A stretch of 64,000 nucleotides of DNA from NCBI RefSeq assembly GCF_027912455.1, contig NZ_CP115446.1:1449501-1513500 (forward strand). Direction: 5' to 3'. Both the position numbers and the translations under genes were made by a program. The DNA comes from Aurantiacibacter sp. MUD61 (lineage in GTDB: Bacteria > Pseudomonadota > Alphaproteobacteria > Sphingomonadales > Sphingomonadaceae). Below the pieces are notes generated by a model, which made no database searches, was not told where the DNA came from, and saw only the letters and a list, made by a program, of their open reading frames with translations. Below, one piece after another: positions 20,623 through 30,261 of this stretch. The first letter of the stretch is position 1. Each line of letters begins with the position of its first letter.

Positions 20623-21929
20623 GCGTTTGCTCCTGCGCCTGAAGGCGTGTTGCTGCGCGGTTCGCCCGGCTTCGCTTTCAGGTCGGTGTATTTGGAAAAT
20701 TCATTGCGAGCGATGGCGCGGTTGTGGACCTCGTCCGGCCCGTCGGCAAAGCGCAAGGTGCGGATGCTGGCCCAGGTCGCGGCAAGCTCGTGATCCGAAC
20801 TCACACCGCCGCCGCCATGCGCCTGGATGGCATCATCGAGGATGCTGAGCGCCATGTTGGGCGCCTGCACCTTGATCATCGCGATCTCGTTCTTCGCGGC
20901 CTTGTTGCCTGCGCGGTCCATCATATCGGCGGCCTTCAGGCACAGGAGGCGGCTCATCTCGATATCGATGCGGGCGCGCGCCACGCGCTCTTCCCACACG
21001 CTCTGCTGGTAGATGAACTTGCCGAAAGCGACGCGGCTGGTGAGGCGGCGACACATGGCCTCCAGCGCTTCTTCCGCCACGCCGATCGTGCGCATGCAGT
21101 GATGGATGCGCCCCGGGCCAAGGCGGCCCTGCGCGATTTCGAAACCGCGCCCTTCGCCCAGCAGGATGGCATCCGCCGGCAGGCGCACATTGTCGAGGCT
21201 GATCTCCGCGTGGCCGTGCGGGGCGTGGTCGTAGCCATAGACGCTGAGCATACGCTCGATCGTCACGCCTTCAGTATCCATCGGTAGCAGGATCATCGAC
21301 TGGCTGCCGTGGCGCGAGCCATCGGGGTCGGACTTGCCCATGACGATGGCCACCTTGCAGCGCGGATCGCCTGCGCCGCTGGACCACCATTTGCGGCCGT
21401 TCAGCACCCACTCGTTGCCGTCCTTGATGATGCTGGCCTGGATATTGGTCGCATCGGAAGAGGCGACATCGGGCTCTGTCATCAGGAAAGCGCTGCGGAT
21501 TTCGCCGTTCATCAGCGGGGTCAGCCAGCGATCCTTCTGCTCTCGCGTACCGTAACGATAGAGCACTTCCATATTGCCGGTGTCGGGAGCGGAGCAATTG
21601 AACACTTCGCTGGCCCAGTAAACGCGGCCCATTTCCTCGGCGCAAAGAGCATACTCAAGATTCGAAAGCTGTTCTCCATCGAACTCGAACGAGTCGTCTA
21701 CATGCTCCTGTCCGGAATGCGGCGGCATGAACAGGTTCCACAGTCCCGATTCGCGCGCAACGGGCTTCAATTCCTCGATCACGGGGTTGGGCTGCCAGCG
21801 GTCACCGGCATCGTCCGCCGCCTTCGCTGCCGCCTTGTAATCGCCTGCGCGGGGGCGAATTTTCTCGTCGATGAAGCTCTTCACCCGGTCGCGCATCGCG
21901 CGTTGCCGATCGCTCAGGTCGAAATCCAC
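20619..21929 (-). CDS. Acyl-CoA dehydrogenase of the ACAD10/11-like branch
   Basis: A 436-residue ACAD with [60 protein letters not shown] and the C-terminal [18 protein letters not shown]. The A-D-G-P-D-E-V-H segment, with Asp in place of the usual Glu, is characteristic of the ACAD domains of ACAD10/ACAD11 and LvaC-like enzymes, which act on phosphorylated 4-hydroxyacyl-CoA. A matching kinase gene lies at 8367-9410. It is the first gene of the minus block and faces the alcohol dehydrogenase gene across a palindrome-containing divergent region. Confidence 0.88.
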   Translation of the reverse strand: MDFDLSDRQRAMRDRVKSFIDEKIRPRAGDYKAAAKAADDAGDRWQPNPVIEELKPVARESGLWNLFMPPHSGQEHVDDSFEFDGEQLSNLEYALCAEEMGRVYWASEVFNCSAPDTGNMEVLYRYGTREQKDRWLTPLMNGEIRSAFLMTEPDVASSDATNIQASIIKDGNEWVLNGRKWWSSGAGDPRCKVAIVMGKSDPDGSRHGSQSMILLPMDTEGVTIERMLSVYGYDHAPHGHAEISLDNVRLPADAILLGEGRGFEIAQGRLGPGRIHHCMRTIGVAEEALEAMCRRLTSRVAFGKFIYQQSVWEERVARARIDIEMSRLLCLKAADMMDRAGNKAAKNEIAMIKVQAPNMALSILDDAIQAHGGGGVSSDHELAATWASIRTLRFADGPDEVHNRAIARNEFSKYTDLKAKPGEPRSNTPSGAGANA

Positions 21930-22009
21930 TTTTAGCCTCTCCTGCCTTTCGGCACCGTCTGTTCGAATTGCGCCAAGACTGCACGTAAATGCGCCGCTTG
22001 TCTACATAC

Positions 22010-22059
22010 GCATTTTTCGGAAAATGCAAATTGGTGCTTGGCAAAGGGTGCATTTTTCG
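22010..22059. promoter_or_regulatory. Palindrome and half-site repeat in divergent promoter region
   Basis: GCATTTT-TCGG-AAAATGC (22010-22027) is a perfect 7-4-7 inverted repeat. The ten bases GCATTTTTCG recur at 22050-22059, exactly 40 bases downstream, about four helical turns. The sites lie between the divergent ACAD operon and the alcohol dehydrogenase gene. A dimeric regulator binding here, perhaps a TetR-family protein, is inferred. Confidence 0.5.
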
Positions 22060-22100
22060 CGACCTTGCGTGCACAATTCAAATCCTTGCGGAGAGTAAGT

Positions 22101-23183
22101 GTGAAAGCAGCAGTCTTGCGCAAAGTCGGCGCCCCCCTTCAGATCGAAGACGTGGCCATTTCCAAGCCCGGTCCCCATGAAGTCCTGATCCGCGCTGCGG
22201 CGACAGGCGTGTGCCATTCGGACCTGCACTTTGTTGAAGGCCACTATCCCACGCCCATGCCCACCGTGCTCGGCCACGAATGCGCCGGTGTGGTGGAACA
22301 GGTCGGCAGCGAAGTGCGCACGGTAAAGCCCGGCGATCACGTGGTGACCTGCATCTCCGCCTTCTGCGGACATTGCGAATTCTGCGTCGGCGGGCATTTG
22401 TCGCTGTGCAACGAACCCGATGTCAGCCGCGCGAAGGATGAGGAGCCCCGGCTCGGCAGCAGCGATGTGCCCATGTCGCAATTCCTCAATCTGTCGGCCT
22501 TTGCCGAACAATTGCTGGTGCATGAGAATGCCTGCGTGAAGATCCGTGAGGACATGCCGCTGGACCGGGCCGCTTTGCTCGGCTGCGCCACGATCACGGC
22601 CTATGGCTCGGTCGTGCGCACCGCAGAGGTCCGTCCCGGGCAAAGTGTCGCCGTTATCGGTTGTGGCGGGGTGGGCCTCGCCACTATCAATGCCGCGCAG
22701 ATTGCCGGGGCGGGGCGCATCATCGCCATCGACATGGTCGCCGGAAAAGAGCAGCTAGCCCGCGCCTTCGGAGCGACCGATTTTATCGACGCGTCGGAAG
22801 GCGATGTCTGGAAGAAGGTGCTTGGCCTGACCAATGGCGGGGTCGATCACGCCTTCGAAGCCATCGGCCGCGCGGACACCGCATCCGACGCTTTCCGCAT
22901 GCTGCGCCGCCGCGGCATTGCCACGGTGATCGGCATGATTCCGGTCGGCCAGAAAGTGCAGATCAACGGTTACGAGCTATTGCAGGAAAAGCAGCTGCGC
23001 GGATCGATGATGGGATCGAACCAGTTCCCCGTCGACATCCCGCGCCTGGTCGATTTCTACATGGCCGGAAAGCTGAAGCTGGATGAGTTGATCTCCCGCC
23101 GCATCGCGCTGGGTGATGTGAACGAGGCGTTCGAGGAAATGAAGACCGGGCAGATCGCCCGGTCTGTCATCACCTTCGATTAG
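22101..23183 (+). CDS. Zinc-dependent alcohol dehydrogenase
   Basis: A 360-residue MDR enzyme with both zinc sites: catalytic ligands in GVCHSDLH and VLGHECAGVVEQVG, and the structural-zinc loop CGHCEFCVGGHLSLC. The Rossmann motif is VIGCGGVGLATINAAQIAG with Asp in IAIDMVAG, indicating NAD. The GTG at 22101 is chosen because GGAGAG ends five bases before it and the family begins with (V/M)KAAVL. It oxidises an alcohol to an aldehyde, probably in the same catabolic route, and is divergent from the ACAD operon. Confidence 0.9.
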   Translation: MKAAVLRKVGAPLQIEDVAISKPGPHEVLIRAAATGVCHSDLHFVEGHYPTPMPTVLGHECAGVVEQVGSEVRTVKPGDHVVTCISAFCGHCEFCVGGHLSLCNEPDVSRAKDEEPRLGSSDVPMSQFLNLSAFAEQLLVHENACVKIREDMPLDRAALLGCATITAYGSVVRTAEVRPGQSVAVIGCGGVGLATINAAQIAGAGRIIAIDMVAGKEQLARAFGATDFIDASEGDVWKKVLGLTNGGVDHAFEAIGRADTASDAFRMLRRRGIATVIGMIPVGQKVQINGYELLQEKQLRGSMMGSNQFPVDIPRLVDFYMAGKLKLDELISRRIALGDVNEAFEEMKTGQIARSVITFD

Positions 23184-23195
23184 GACCGCTGGCGG

Positions 23196-24947
23196 TCAGA
23201 ACAGCGCTGGCAAGTCTTTCTTCAGGATCTTGCCATTGGCGTTGCGCGGCAAAGTCTCTTCGGTGAAGAGGATCCGGACCGGTACTTTGAAATGGGCGAG
23301 GCGGGCAGCAACCCATTGCTGCAACTCTTCCTCGCTCGCGCTTTCGCCATGGGCCAGGTGCACCACGGCTGCCGGTTCCTCTCCCAATTGCTTGTGCGGC
23401 AGGCCGACGACGGCAGCGTCGGTCACGGCAGGATGTTCGTAGAGGACGTTTTCGACTTCGGAGGAATAGATGTTCTCGCCGCCGCGGATGACCATGTCCT
23501 TCGCCCGGTCGACGATGTAGCAAAAGCCTTCATCGTCCAGCTTCGCCAGATCGCCTGTGCGCACCCAGCCGCCGACGAAAGTCTCTGCCGTCGCATCGGG
23601 CCTGTTCCAGTAACCCTTCGCGACCATCGGGCCATAGGCATAGAGTTCGCCCACTTCGCCCGTAGGCAATTCCGCGCTGCCATCCGCGGACATGATCTTC
23701 AGATCGGCCACCGCGACAGGCGGGCCGCAACTGTCCGGGCGGTTGAGATAATCCTCTGCCGCGTGGCCGGTGACCGTGGCCATGGTTTCGGTCATGCCCC
23801 AGCCATTGCTGGGTGCAGCGCCAAATTTGTCGGCAATCTGGCGCACCAGTTCCGGTGCAGCAGGCGCGCCGCCATAGCCGATCATTTCAAGGCTGCTGAG
23901 ATCGTAGTTCTTGCGCGCGGGATTTTCGATCAATTGCCACGCGATCGTGGGGACCCCGCCGGTCAGGTTGATCTTCTCGCGTTCGATCAGGCGGAAGGCT
24001 TCTTCCGTATCCCAGTGATGCATGAAGACGGTCGTGTGGCCGCTGAAAATATATCCGACCATGGCCGCCGAACAGGCGGTGACGTGGAACAGGGGAATGA
24101 CCAGCAACACGGTTTTCGGCACCGGCTCGGGCGGCATTTCACCGCGCCGAAGCGGGGCGCAGGCGAGGTTGTATTTGCTGCTCAAGACATTGGTGCAGAT
24201 ATTGCGGTGGGTACCCAGCGATCCCTTCGGTTTTCCGGTCGTGCCGCTGGTGTAGAAGATTGTCGCTTCATCGTCGGGTGCGATTTCGACCGGGGGCAAT
24301 TCTCTCTCTGGCAATTTAGACCAGCTGTCAGGCGCTCCGATGATATCTTCAAGCCGCTCTCCGCCACTCGCCCTATCGTCGCAGCGCGAGACGATACACG
24401 TCTGCAAATGATCCAGCTTCTCGCAGGCAGGGGCGATGCGTTCCCAGCGCTCTCCATCGCAGATGACCGCTTTGCTGCCTGAGTCCTCAAGCGCGAAGGA
24501 CAATTCCTCCGCAGTCCACCACGCGTTGAGCGGGACGCAGATTGCTCCGATCGATGTGATGGCGAAGAACGCCACCGGCCATTCGGGCAAATTGCGCATG
24601 GCCAGCGCGACGCGGTCTCCCTTGGCGATACCGCTCTCATGCAGATGGTTGGCAAGCGCCGCTACTGCGCGAAAGAAATCGGCGAACGATGCGCGCTCGC
24701 CTTCATAGACGGCATAGGTCGCATCGCCATGGGTGCGGGCGAGCTCTGCAATGGCGCGCAGCGATGGCGGGGCATTCTTCCACGCACGGACAGAGCGGCC
24801 ATCGATCTGGACGGTTACCATTTCGAAGGGCTGTCCGGGTGCCGTCAGCAATTCGAGCACTTTCGCGCGGCTCATCGCGGGCCATCCGGCAGGCGGTGTC
24901 CAGCCCGCTTCGCTTGCGGAAGTCGTGGCAGAATCAGTCATTGGCAT
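23196..24947 (-). CDS. AMP-dependent acyl-CoA synthetase
   Basis: A 583-residue ANL-family enzyme. It has IFYTSGTTGKPKGSLGTHRN, NGWGMTETMATVTG, VRTGDLAKLDDEGFCYIVDRA and KDMVIRGGENIYSSEVE, with Lys in NGKILKKDLP. It forms acyl-adenylate and then acyl-CoA. AGGAG precedes the ATG at 24947 by five bases. It is convergent with the alcohol dehydrogenase gene; a 14-base hairpin (23184-23197) separates the stops. A second ligase in the locus suggests that two different acids, for example the starting substrate and a degradation intermediate, need activation. Confidence 0.9.
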   Translation of the reverse strand: MPMTDSATTSASEAGWTPPAGWPAMSRAKVLELLTAPGQPFEMVTVQIDGRSVRAWKNAPPSLRAIAELARTHGDATYAVYEGERASFADFFRAVAALANHLHESGIAKGDRVALAMRNLPEWPVAFFAITSIGAICVPLNAWWTAEELSFALEDSGSKAVICDGERWERIAPACEKLDHLQTCIVSRCDDRASGGERLEDIIGAPDSWSKLPERELPPVEIAPDDEATIFYTSGTTGKPKGSLGTHRNICTNVLSSKYNLACAPLRRGEMPPEPVPKTVLLVIPLFHVTACSAAMVGYIFSGHTTVFMHHWDTEEAFRLIEREKINLTGGVPTIAWQLIENPARKNYDLSSLEMIGYGGAPAAPELVRQIADKFGAAPSNGWGMTETMATVTGHAAEDYLNRPDSCGPPVAVADLKIMSADGSAELPTGEVGELYAYGPMVAKGYWNRPDATAETFVGGWVRTGDLAKLDDEGFCYIVDRAKDMVIRGGENIYSSEVENVLYEHPAVTDAAVVGLPHKQLGEEPAAVVHLAHGESASEEELQQWVAARLAHFKVPVRILFTEETLPRNANGKILKKDLPALF

Positions 24948-25097
24948 TCTCTCTCCTCGCTCCCCAGGCTAACCGAAACGCACTTAGCTGTGCAAGCGCT
25001 GATACTAAAACTGAATATTGGGTATGAGGCTATTGCACTCAATCAAAACGGCGATATGGTAAGGCCCGGAATAACGGGTATGGAGAGGTTGCACGGT

Positions 25098-26330
25098 ATG
25101 GAAGGCATGGTCGATCCGGGGGAGAAGGGCTTCAACGCAAGCCGGCTCGAACGGATTGGAGCGTTCTTGCGCGAGGCCTATGTCGATGCGGGCCGCCTTC
25201 CGAATGCCGAGCTTCTGGTCGCCCGTGATGGAGCGCCGGTGTACCACACCACTGCTGGAAAGCTTGGAGAAGGGCGCGGCGATCTGCCGGAGAATGCGCT
25301 GTTCCGCATCGCCTCGATGACCAAGCCCGTCACCTCGATCGCTTTCATGCAGCTGGTCGAGCAATGTAAGGTCGCGCTGGAAGATCCGGTCGCCACGATC
25401 CTTCCCGAGTTTGCGTCGCTGGGTGTCTATGCCGGTGGCGGCGGGGCGGTGCCGTTCAGGCCTGTCGCCCCTGCGCGCCCCATTCGCTTTGTGGACCTGC
25501 TGACGCATATGTCGGGACTGACATATGGCCTGCAGAACCGGACCAATGTCGATGCCGCCTACCGCGACGCGAAAATCGATCTTCCCCGCGATGGATCATT
25601 GGACGATTATATTGCGACACTTGCAAAGCTGCCGCTGCAGCATGCGCCGGGTGAACGGTGGAATTACTCGGTCGCGACCGACGTTCTCGGCGTTGCGATC
25701 GAGCGACTGACGGGAAACAAGCTCGGCGACTATTTTCGCGAGCATATCTTCGCCCCGCTTGGCATGGACGAAACCGGTTTCGACCTCGCCGAGGAGCACC
25801 GCGCGCGCCTGGTCGATAGCTACGCGTACAATCCCGGTGGCAAGCCCATGCTGGTCGAGCCGGGCGAACAGAGCACGCATTTCAAGCCTGCGGGTTTTCA
25901 CAGCGGCGGCGGAGGGCTCGTCAGCACGATCGCCGATTACCATCGCTTTTGTGCGATGCTGCTGGGCAAGGGCCAGCTCGATGGCGCGCGAATCATCGCG
26001 CCCAAGACGCTCGACCTGATGACCGCGAATCATCTTCCGGGCGGAGCGGACCTCACCGAAATGAGCGATGCGCTGTTTTCGGAAGCGAGCAATGCCGGCA
26101 CCGGATTCGGCCTGGGCTTTGCCGTCGTCACCGATCCGGCGCGCACGCTGATGCCGGCCAGTCGCGGCGAGTTTTATTGGGGCGGTGCCTATTCCACGGC
26201 CTTCTTCGTCGATCCGGTGGAGCGGATCAGCATGGTTTTCATGACGCAGCTTTACCGATCCACCGTCTATCCCATCCGCCGCCAGCTCAAGACGCTGATC
26301 TATTCCGCGCTCGAGAAAAGCCACGCCTGA
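25098..26330 (+). CDS. Serine hydrolase of the beta-lactamase / EstB family
   Basis: A protein of about 410 residues with the class C-type motifs: S-x-x-K in ASMTKPVTSIAF, a Tyr motif in WNYSVATDVLG, and HSGGGGLVSTIADYHRFC plus WGGAYSTAFF near the C-terminus. These fit family VIII carboxylesterases more than true beta-lactamases. No clear signal peptide is seen, so it is probably cytoplasmic. The start at 25098 has GGAGAGG nine bases before it; ATG at 25080 or 25107 is also possible. Next to the ligase and TonB receptor it may hydrolyse an ester substrate to free acid. Confidence 0.85.
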   Translation: MEGMVDPGEKGFNASRLERIGAFLREAYVDAGRLPNAELLVARDGAPVYHTTAGKLGEGRGDLPENALFRIASMTKPVTSIAFMQLVEQCKVALEDPVATILPEFASLGVYAGGGGAVPFRPVAPARPIRFVDLLTHMSGLTYGLQNRTNVDAAYRDAKIDLPRDGSLDDYIATLAKLPLQHAPGERWNYSVATDVLGVAIERLTGNKLGDYFREHIFAPLGMDETGFDLAEEHRARLVDSYAYNPGGKPMLVEPGEQSTHFKPAGFHSGGGGLVSTIADYHRFCAMLLGKGQLDGARIIAPKTLDLMTANHLPGGADLTEMSDALFSEASNAGTGFGLGFAVVTDPARTLMPASRGEFYWGGAYSTAFFVDPVERISMVFMTQLYRSTVYPIRRQLKTLIYSALEKSHA

Positions 26331-26536
26331 GAGGGCGGCAGTGCAAAAAGGTCACATAAAGATACCGTATGTTCAAATTGCTTGCTTAACGACACAGAAG
26401 AACGCAGAATACACATCAAGGAAGGGAGATTGTCACCGCGTAAAACAAGGTCCGCAAGAGACCGTGGAGCGAAAATTCGCACTCCAGCGCGCAGGGCATA
26501 CTCTTCACAGAAAAACGATTGAGCTGGGAGAGAGCT

Positions 26537-29299
26537 ATGAAGTCGGTTATCCGTAATTCCATCGCCCGTGGTGCACTTGCTGTTGCACTGTTGGGTTTCC
26601 CCACAATGGCCGCTGCGCAGCAGGCACCCACCGGGCAGGATGATCTTGCCGAAGGTGGTGATGTCAATGATGAGCAGGAGCCGGATGGTCCTGGTCAAGT
26701 CGACCCCTATACTATCGTGGTCACGGCGCAGGGCCGTACGCAGTCGCTGGCCGACGTGCCGATTGCGGTGTCCGCGGTTTCAGGCGAGCTGCTCGAACGC
26801 TCGGGCACGACCGACATTCGCGAGCTGAACCAGGTTGCACCTTCATTGCTGGTCTCCTCGACCGGTAACGAAGCGAACGGCTCTGCACGTATTCGCGGCA
26901 TCGGTACGGTGGGTGATAATGCCGGCCTCGAAAGCTCGGTCGCCGTGTTCATCGATGGCGTATATCGCTCACGTTCGGGTAATGCCCTGTCGGAGCTCGG
27001 CCCGATTGACCGGGTGGAAATCCTGCGCGGCCCACAGGGCACGCTTGGCGGACGCAACTCGACTGCCGGCCTCATCAATATCTACACCGCGCCGCCGGAA
27101 TTCGATTTCAGCGGCTATGGTGCCTTTACCTACGGCAATTATGACGCGATGCGCATCGAAGGCGGGATCAACGTCCCGATCGGCGATACCATCGCTGCAC
27201 GCGTGGACGGCGTGTATTTCGAGCGTGACGGTTTTTACAACGATGTCACCAATGGCACCGATGTAAACAATCGCGACCGTTACCTCGTCCGCGCACAGGC
27301 TTTGTTCGAGCCGACGGCGGACATCTCGTTCCGCCTCGTGGCCGATTATTCCTTCAAGGATGAAGCATGCTGTGCGGCAACTTTCGTGCAGACCGCCTTC
27401 GCGCCATTGGCGCGCGTGAGCCCGGGACTCGATCAATTCACCCGTCCGGAGCCGGCTGCGCCTGCGCTGACGAGCACATCGAATCCGATCGTTCCGATCC
27501 TGCTGGGCCTCGGACAGGACCCGCGCGCCTTGTCGCAGGACACCTTCAACCGCGATATCTACCCGACGGCTGGCCGCTCTTACCAGGGTGAGACCGAGGA
27601 TTACGGTATCTCCGGTGAACTCAACTGGACCTTCGGCACCACCACGCTGACATCGATCACCGGCTACCGCGAATATTCGAACTTTCAGGGGTCGGACACG
27701 GACTATACGACTGTCGACCTCATCTATCGTGCGCCGAACGAATTCGGCGGCGCGCGTGCGTTCGAAACCTTCACGCAGGAAATCCGTCTCAACGGTTCCC
27801 TGTTCGATGACCGGCTGGATTGGCTTGTCGGCGGTTATTATGCGAGCGAGAGCCTGCGGTCGCAAGACAACCTTCGCTTCGGTGAAGATTACGGTACCTT
27901 TGCCAATTGCCGCATCGCACTGGCGATCAACCCGGCGCTGGCGAATCCTTCGGCCGACAATTGCTTCGGTCCGGCTATCGCATTTCTCGATGGCACGATT
28001 GGCGCACCTGCATTCGGCCCGGCAACTCCCCTGATTATCGCCGGTATCAATAATCTGGCACAGGTCCGCGATCTTGGCGGCACCGGCGATGTGTATGACC
28101 AGCAGAGCGACAACTTCGCGCTCTTCACGCATAATATCGTCCACATCACCGACACGATCGATCTGACACTCGGCCTGCGCTACACGAATGAGACGAAGGA
28201 TTTCTCCGCAACATTCGGTAATGACAACACCTTCTGCCCGGCCAACCGCGCTTTGCTGTCACCGCTGCTGCAGGTGCAGGCACTGGCTCCACTGGCAGGA
28301 GGCCTTCTCGCATTGTCCTGCCAGGGCAATAGCACTTCGGAGCTGGACGGCGTTTCGCTTTCCGATACGCGGGATGAGGATGAATTCACCGGTACGGCCG
28401 TGCTGTCATGGCAGCCAAACCCGGACCTCCTGTTCTACGCCAGCTATTCGCGCGGCTATAAGGCTGGCGGTTTCAACCTCGACCGTTCGGCACTGTCGAA
28501 TCCTGTTACGTTCAACGTGAATGCGCTGGATCCCACTAGCCTGCAGTTCGAAGAGGAAACGGTTGACGCATACGAGCTCGGTTTCAAGTATTCGACGCGT
28601 CCGCTCTCGATCAGTGTCGCCGCGTTCCGTCAGGAATTCACCAACTTCCAGTTGAACACCTTCAACGGTTCGGTCTTTCTGGTGCAGAACGTCAATGCAT
28701 GCGGTGCCGATCTCAATGGAGCCGATCGTGACGCCAGCGCCACGACCGGAGCCTGCTCGCCAGACGATGTGGAGCCGGGTGTGGTAGCGGAAGGCATCGA
28801 AATCGAAACCACGATTTCTCCCATCCCCGATCTGGTAGGTACTTTCGGCATTACCTATGCCAACACCACCTATCAGGACAATCTGATCGGCAACGATACG
28901 GGTGCTCCGCTCGATCCGGCGCTGCGCCTGCTGCCGGGCGACAATCTGTCGAACGCGCCCGAATTCACCGCGACCAGCTCGCTGACCTGGACGCCGCCGA
29001 TCGGCAATTCGGGAATGTCGGGCCTGTTCTTCGTCAATGCCCGCGTGAGCGACGATTACAACACGGGTTCGGACTTGCTCTTCGGCAAGGAGCAGAATGC
29101 CTTCATTCTTGTGAATGGCCGGGTCGGCCTCGTCGGTCCGGATCGCGCTTGGTCGGTCGAACTGTGGGCGAACAATGTGTTCGATGTCGATTACACGCAG
29201 GTCGCCTTCAACACCCCGTTTGTCGCGCCGCAGCAGACCTATTCTGCCTATCTGGCAGAGCCGCGCACCTATGGCGTCACCGTTCGCGGTCGCTTCTAA
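26537..29299 (+). CDS. TonB-dependent receptor
   Basis: A 920-residue outer-membrane receptor. A signal peptide ends at about AAAQQ (residue 29). A TonB-box-like IVVTAQGRTQ follows, then a plug domain with VPIAVSAVSGELLERSGTTD, FIDGVYRSRSGNAL and IEILRGPQGTL-type sequence, and a beta-barrel ending in aromatic VTVRGRF. Such long sphingomonad receptors import bulky carbon sources rather than iron. GGGAGAG just before the ATG at 26537 fixes the start. The location beside ligase, hydrolase and thioesterase genes suggests it imports the lipid substrate of the cluster. A strong terminator follows. Confidence 0.93.
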   Translation: MKSVIRNSIARGALAVALLGFPTMAAAQQAPTGQDDLAEGGDVNDEQEPDGPGQVDPYTIVVTAQGRTQSLADVPIAVSAVSGELLERSGTTDIRELNQVAPSLLVSSTGNEANGSARIRGIGTVGDNAGLESSVAVFIDGVYRSRSGNALSELGPIDRVEILRGPQGTLGGRNSTAGLINIYTAPPEFDFSGYGAFTYGNYDAMRIEGGINVPIGDTIAARVDGVYFERDGFYNDVTNGTDVNNRDRYLVRAQALFEPTADISFRLVADYSFKDEACCAATFVQTAFAPLARVSPGLDQFTRPEPAAPALTSTSNPIVPILLGLGQDPRALSQDTFNRDIYPTAGRSYQGETEDYGISGELNWTFGTTTLTSITGYREYSNFQGSDTDYTTVDLIYRAPNEFGGARAFETFTQEIRLNGSLFDDRLDWLVGGYYASESLRSQDNLRFGEDYGTFANCRIALAINPALANPSADNCFGPAIAFLDGTIGAPAFGPATPLIIAGINNLAQVRDLGGTGDVYDQQSDNFALFTHNIVHITDTIDLTLGLRYTNETKDFSATFGNDNTFCPANRALLSPLLQVQALAPLAGGLLALSCQGNSTSELDGVSLSDTRDEDEFTGTAVLSWQPNPDLLFYASYSRGYKAGGFNLDRSALSNPVTFNVNALDPTSLQFEEETVDAYELGFKYSTRPLSISVAAFRQEFTNFQLNTFNGSVFLVQNVNACGADLNGADRDASATTGACSPDDVEPGVVAEGIEIETTISPIPDLVGTFGITYANTTYQDNLIGNDTGAPLDPALRLLPGDNLSNAPEFTATSSLTWTPPIGNSGMSGLFFVNARVSDDYNTGSDLLFGKEQNAFILVNGRVGLVGPDRAWSVELWANNVFDVDYTQVAFNTPFVAPQQTYSAYLAEPRTYGVTVRGRF

Positions 29300-29330
29300 A
29301 GCACCAGATTGGCAATCACGGACAGGGGGA

Positions 29331-29356
29331 GGGCCGGGATTTTCCCGGCCCTTTTT
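29331..29356 (+). terminator. Rho-independent terminator
   Basis: GGGCCGGG (29331-29338) pairs perfectly with CCCGGCCC (29344-29351) around a short ATTTT loop and is followed by five T (29352-29356). It ends the TonB receptor transcript, so the thioesterase gene downstream should have its own promoter or depend on read-through. Confidence 0.9.
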
Positions 29357-29388
29357 CGTCTCAGGCGATTGCACCAGCAGGGGATTGC

Positions 29389-30261
29389 ATGACCACCTTC
29401 CATGACATGCTGTCACTCAGCCGCGAGAGCGAGCATAGCTGGGTGGGCGCGCCGGGGCCGGGCATCGGAAAGCGGATGTTCGGCGGTCATGCGCTGGCGC
29501 AGGCTGTCATGGCGGCAACGCTGGACGATCACGATGATCGCCATGTGCATTCATTGCACGCCTATTTCATGAAGCCTGGAGCGGCCGACCAGCCGATCTC
29601 CTACACAGTCACGACGCTTGCCGAAGGGCGCAGCTTCGGCACGCGCAGGATCGACGCGGTGCAGGGCGATCGGCAAATCCTCACGATGACCGCGTCCTCA
29701 CAAATATCCGAGCCCGGCCTGCACCATGCTGCCGCGATGCCGGAAGTGCCCGATGTCGACACCGCGCAAAGGACGCTTGATAGCTGGCGAGCGAAACAAG
29801 AGGATTTCGACGCGCTGCCGATTATCGGCCGCCTCTCCTCTCGACCGATCGAGGCCGTCCCGGTGGATGTCGAAGGCACTTTCGGCAATGCCGCGCGATC
29901 GCCGAGTTCCAGCTGCTGGATGCGCATACGCCAGCCTGAGGGCCTTTCAGAGGCGATGCAGCGCCCCGCCATGGCCTATGCCTCAGATATGCTGTTCCTC
30001 CGCAACGCGCTGCTGCCCCATGGCATACGGCCGGGTGAGAAGGGCATCCAGATCGCCAGTCTCGATCACGCGATCTGGTTCCACAAGACACCCGATTTCA
30101 GCCAATGGCATCTCTACGCCGGCGAGAGCCCATGGTCCGGTGCCGCACGCGGCCTGAGCAAGGGGCACTTCTTCGACAACAAGGGGCGTCTTGTGGCGAC
30201 AGTCGCCCAGGAAAACCTGATGCGCGTCAGGGACGATCGCCTGGACCAGACCGATGCCTAA
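29389..30261 (+). CDS. tesB: Acyl-CoA thioesterase II (TesB-like)
   Basis: A double hot-dog thioesterase of 290 residues. The N-terminal half has FGGHALAQAVMAA and VHSLHAYFMKPG; the C-terminal half has the Asp of IASLDHAIWFH, SPWSGAARG and the Gln of VAQENLMR, matching the D-T/S-Q triad of TesB. It hydrolyses medium- and long-chain acyl-CoA to free acid and CoA. The ATG at 29389 follows an AGGGG sequence. It is the last chromosomal gene before the tRNA-derived fragment at 30307. It may relieve CoA sequestration during degradation. Confidence 0.9.
   Translation: MTTFHDMLSLSRESEHSWVGAPGPGIGKRMFGGHALAQAVMAATLDDHDDRHVHSLHAYFMKPGAADQPISYTVTTLAEGRSFGTRRIDAVQGDRQILTMTASSQISEPGLHHAAAMPEVPDVDTAQRTLDSWRAKQEDFDALPIIGRLSSRPIEAVPVDVEGTFGNAARSPSSSCWMRIRQPEGLSEAMQRPAMAYASDMLFLRNALLPHGIRPGEKGIQIASLDHAIWFHKTPDFSQWHLYAGESPWSGAARGLSKGHFFDNKGRLVATVAQENLMRVRDDRLDQTDA

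Noticed and set aside
23184-23197. GACCGC-TG-GCGGTC hairpin between the alcohol dehydrogenase and ligase stops
   Set aside because: It overlaps the ligase stop codon and has no T run, so I did not call it a terminator.
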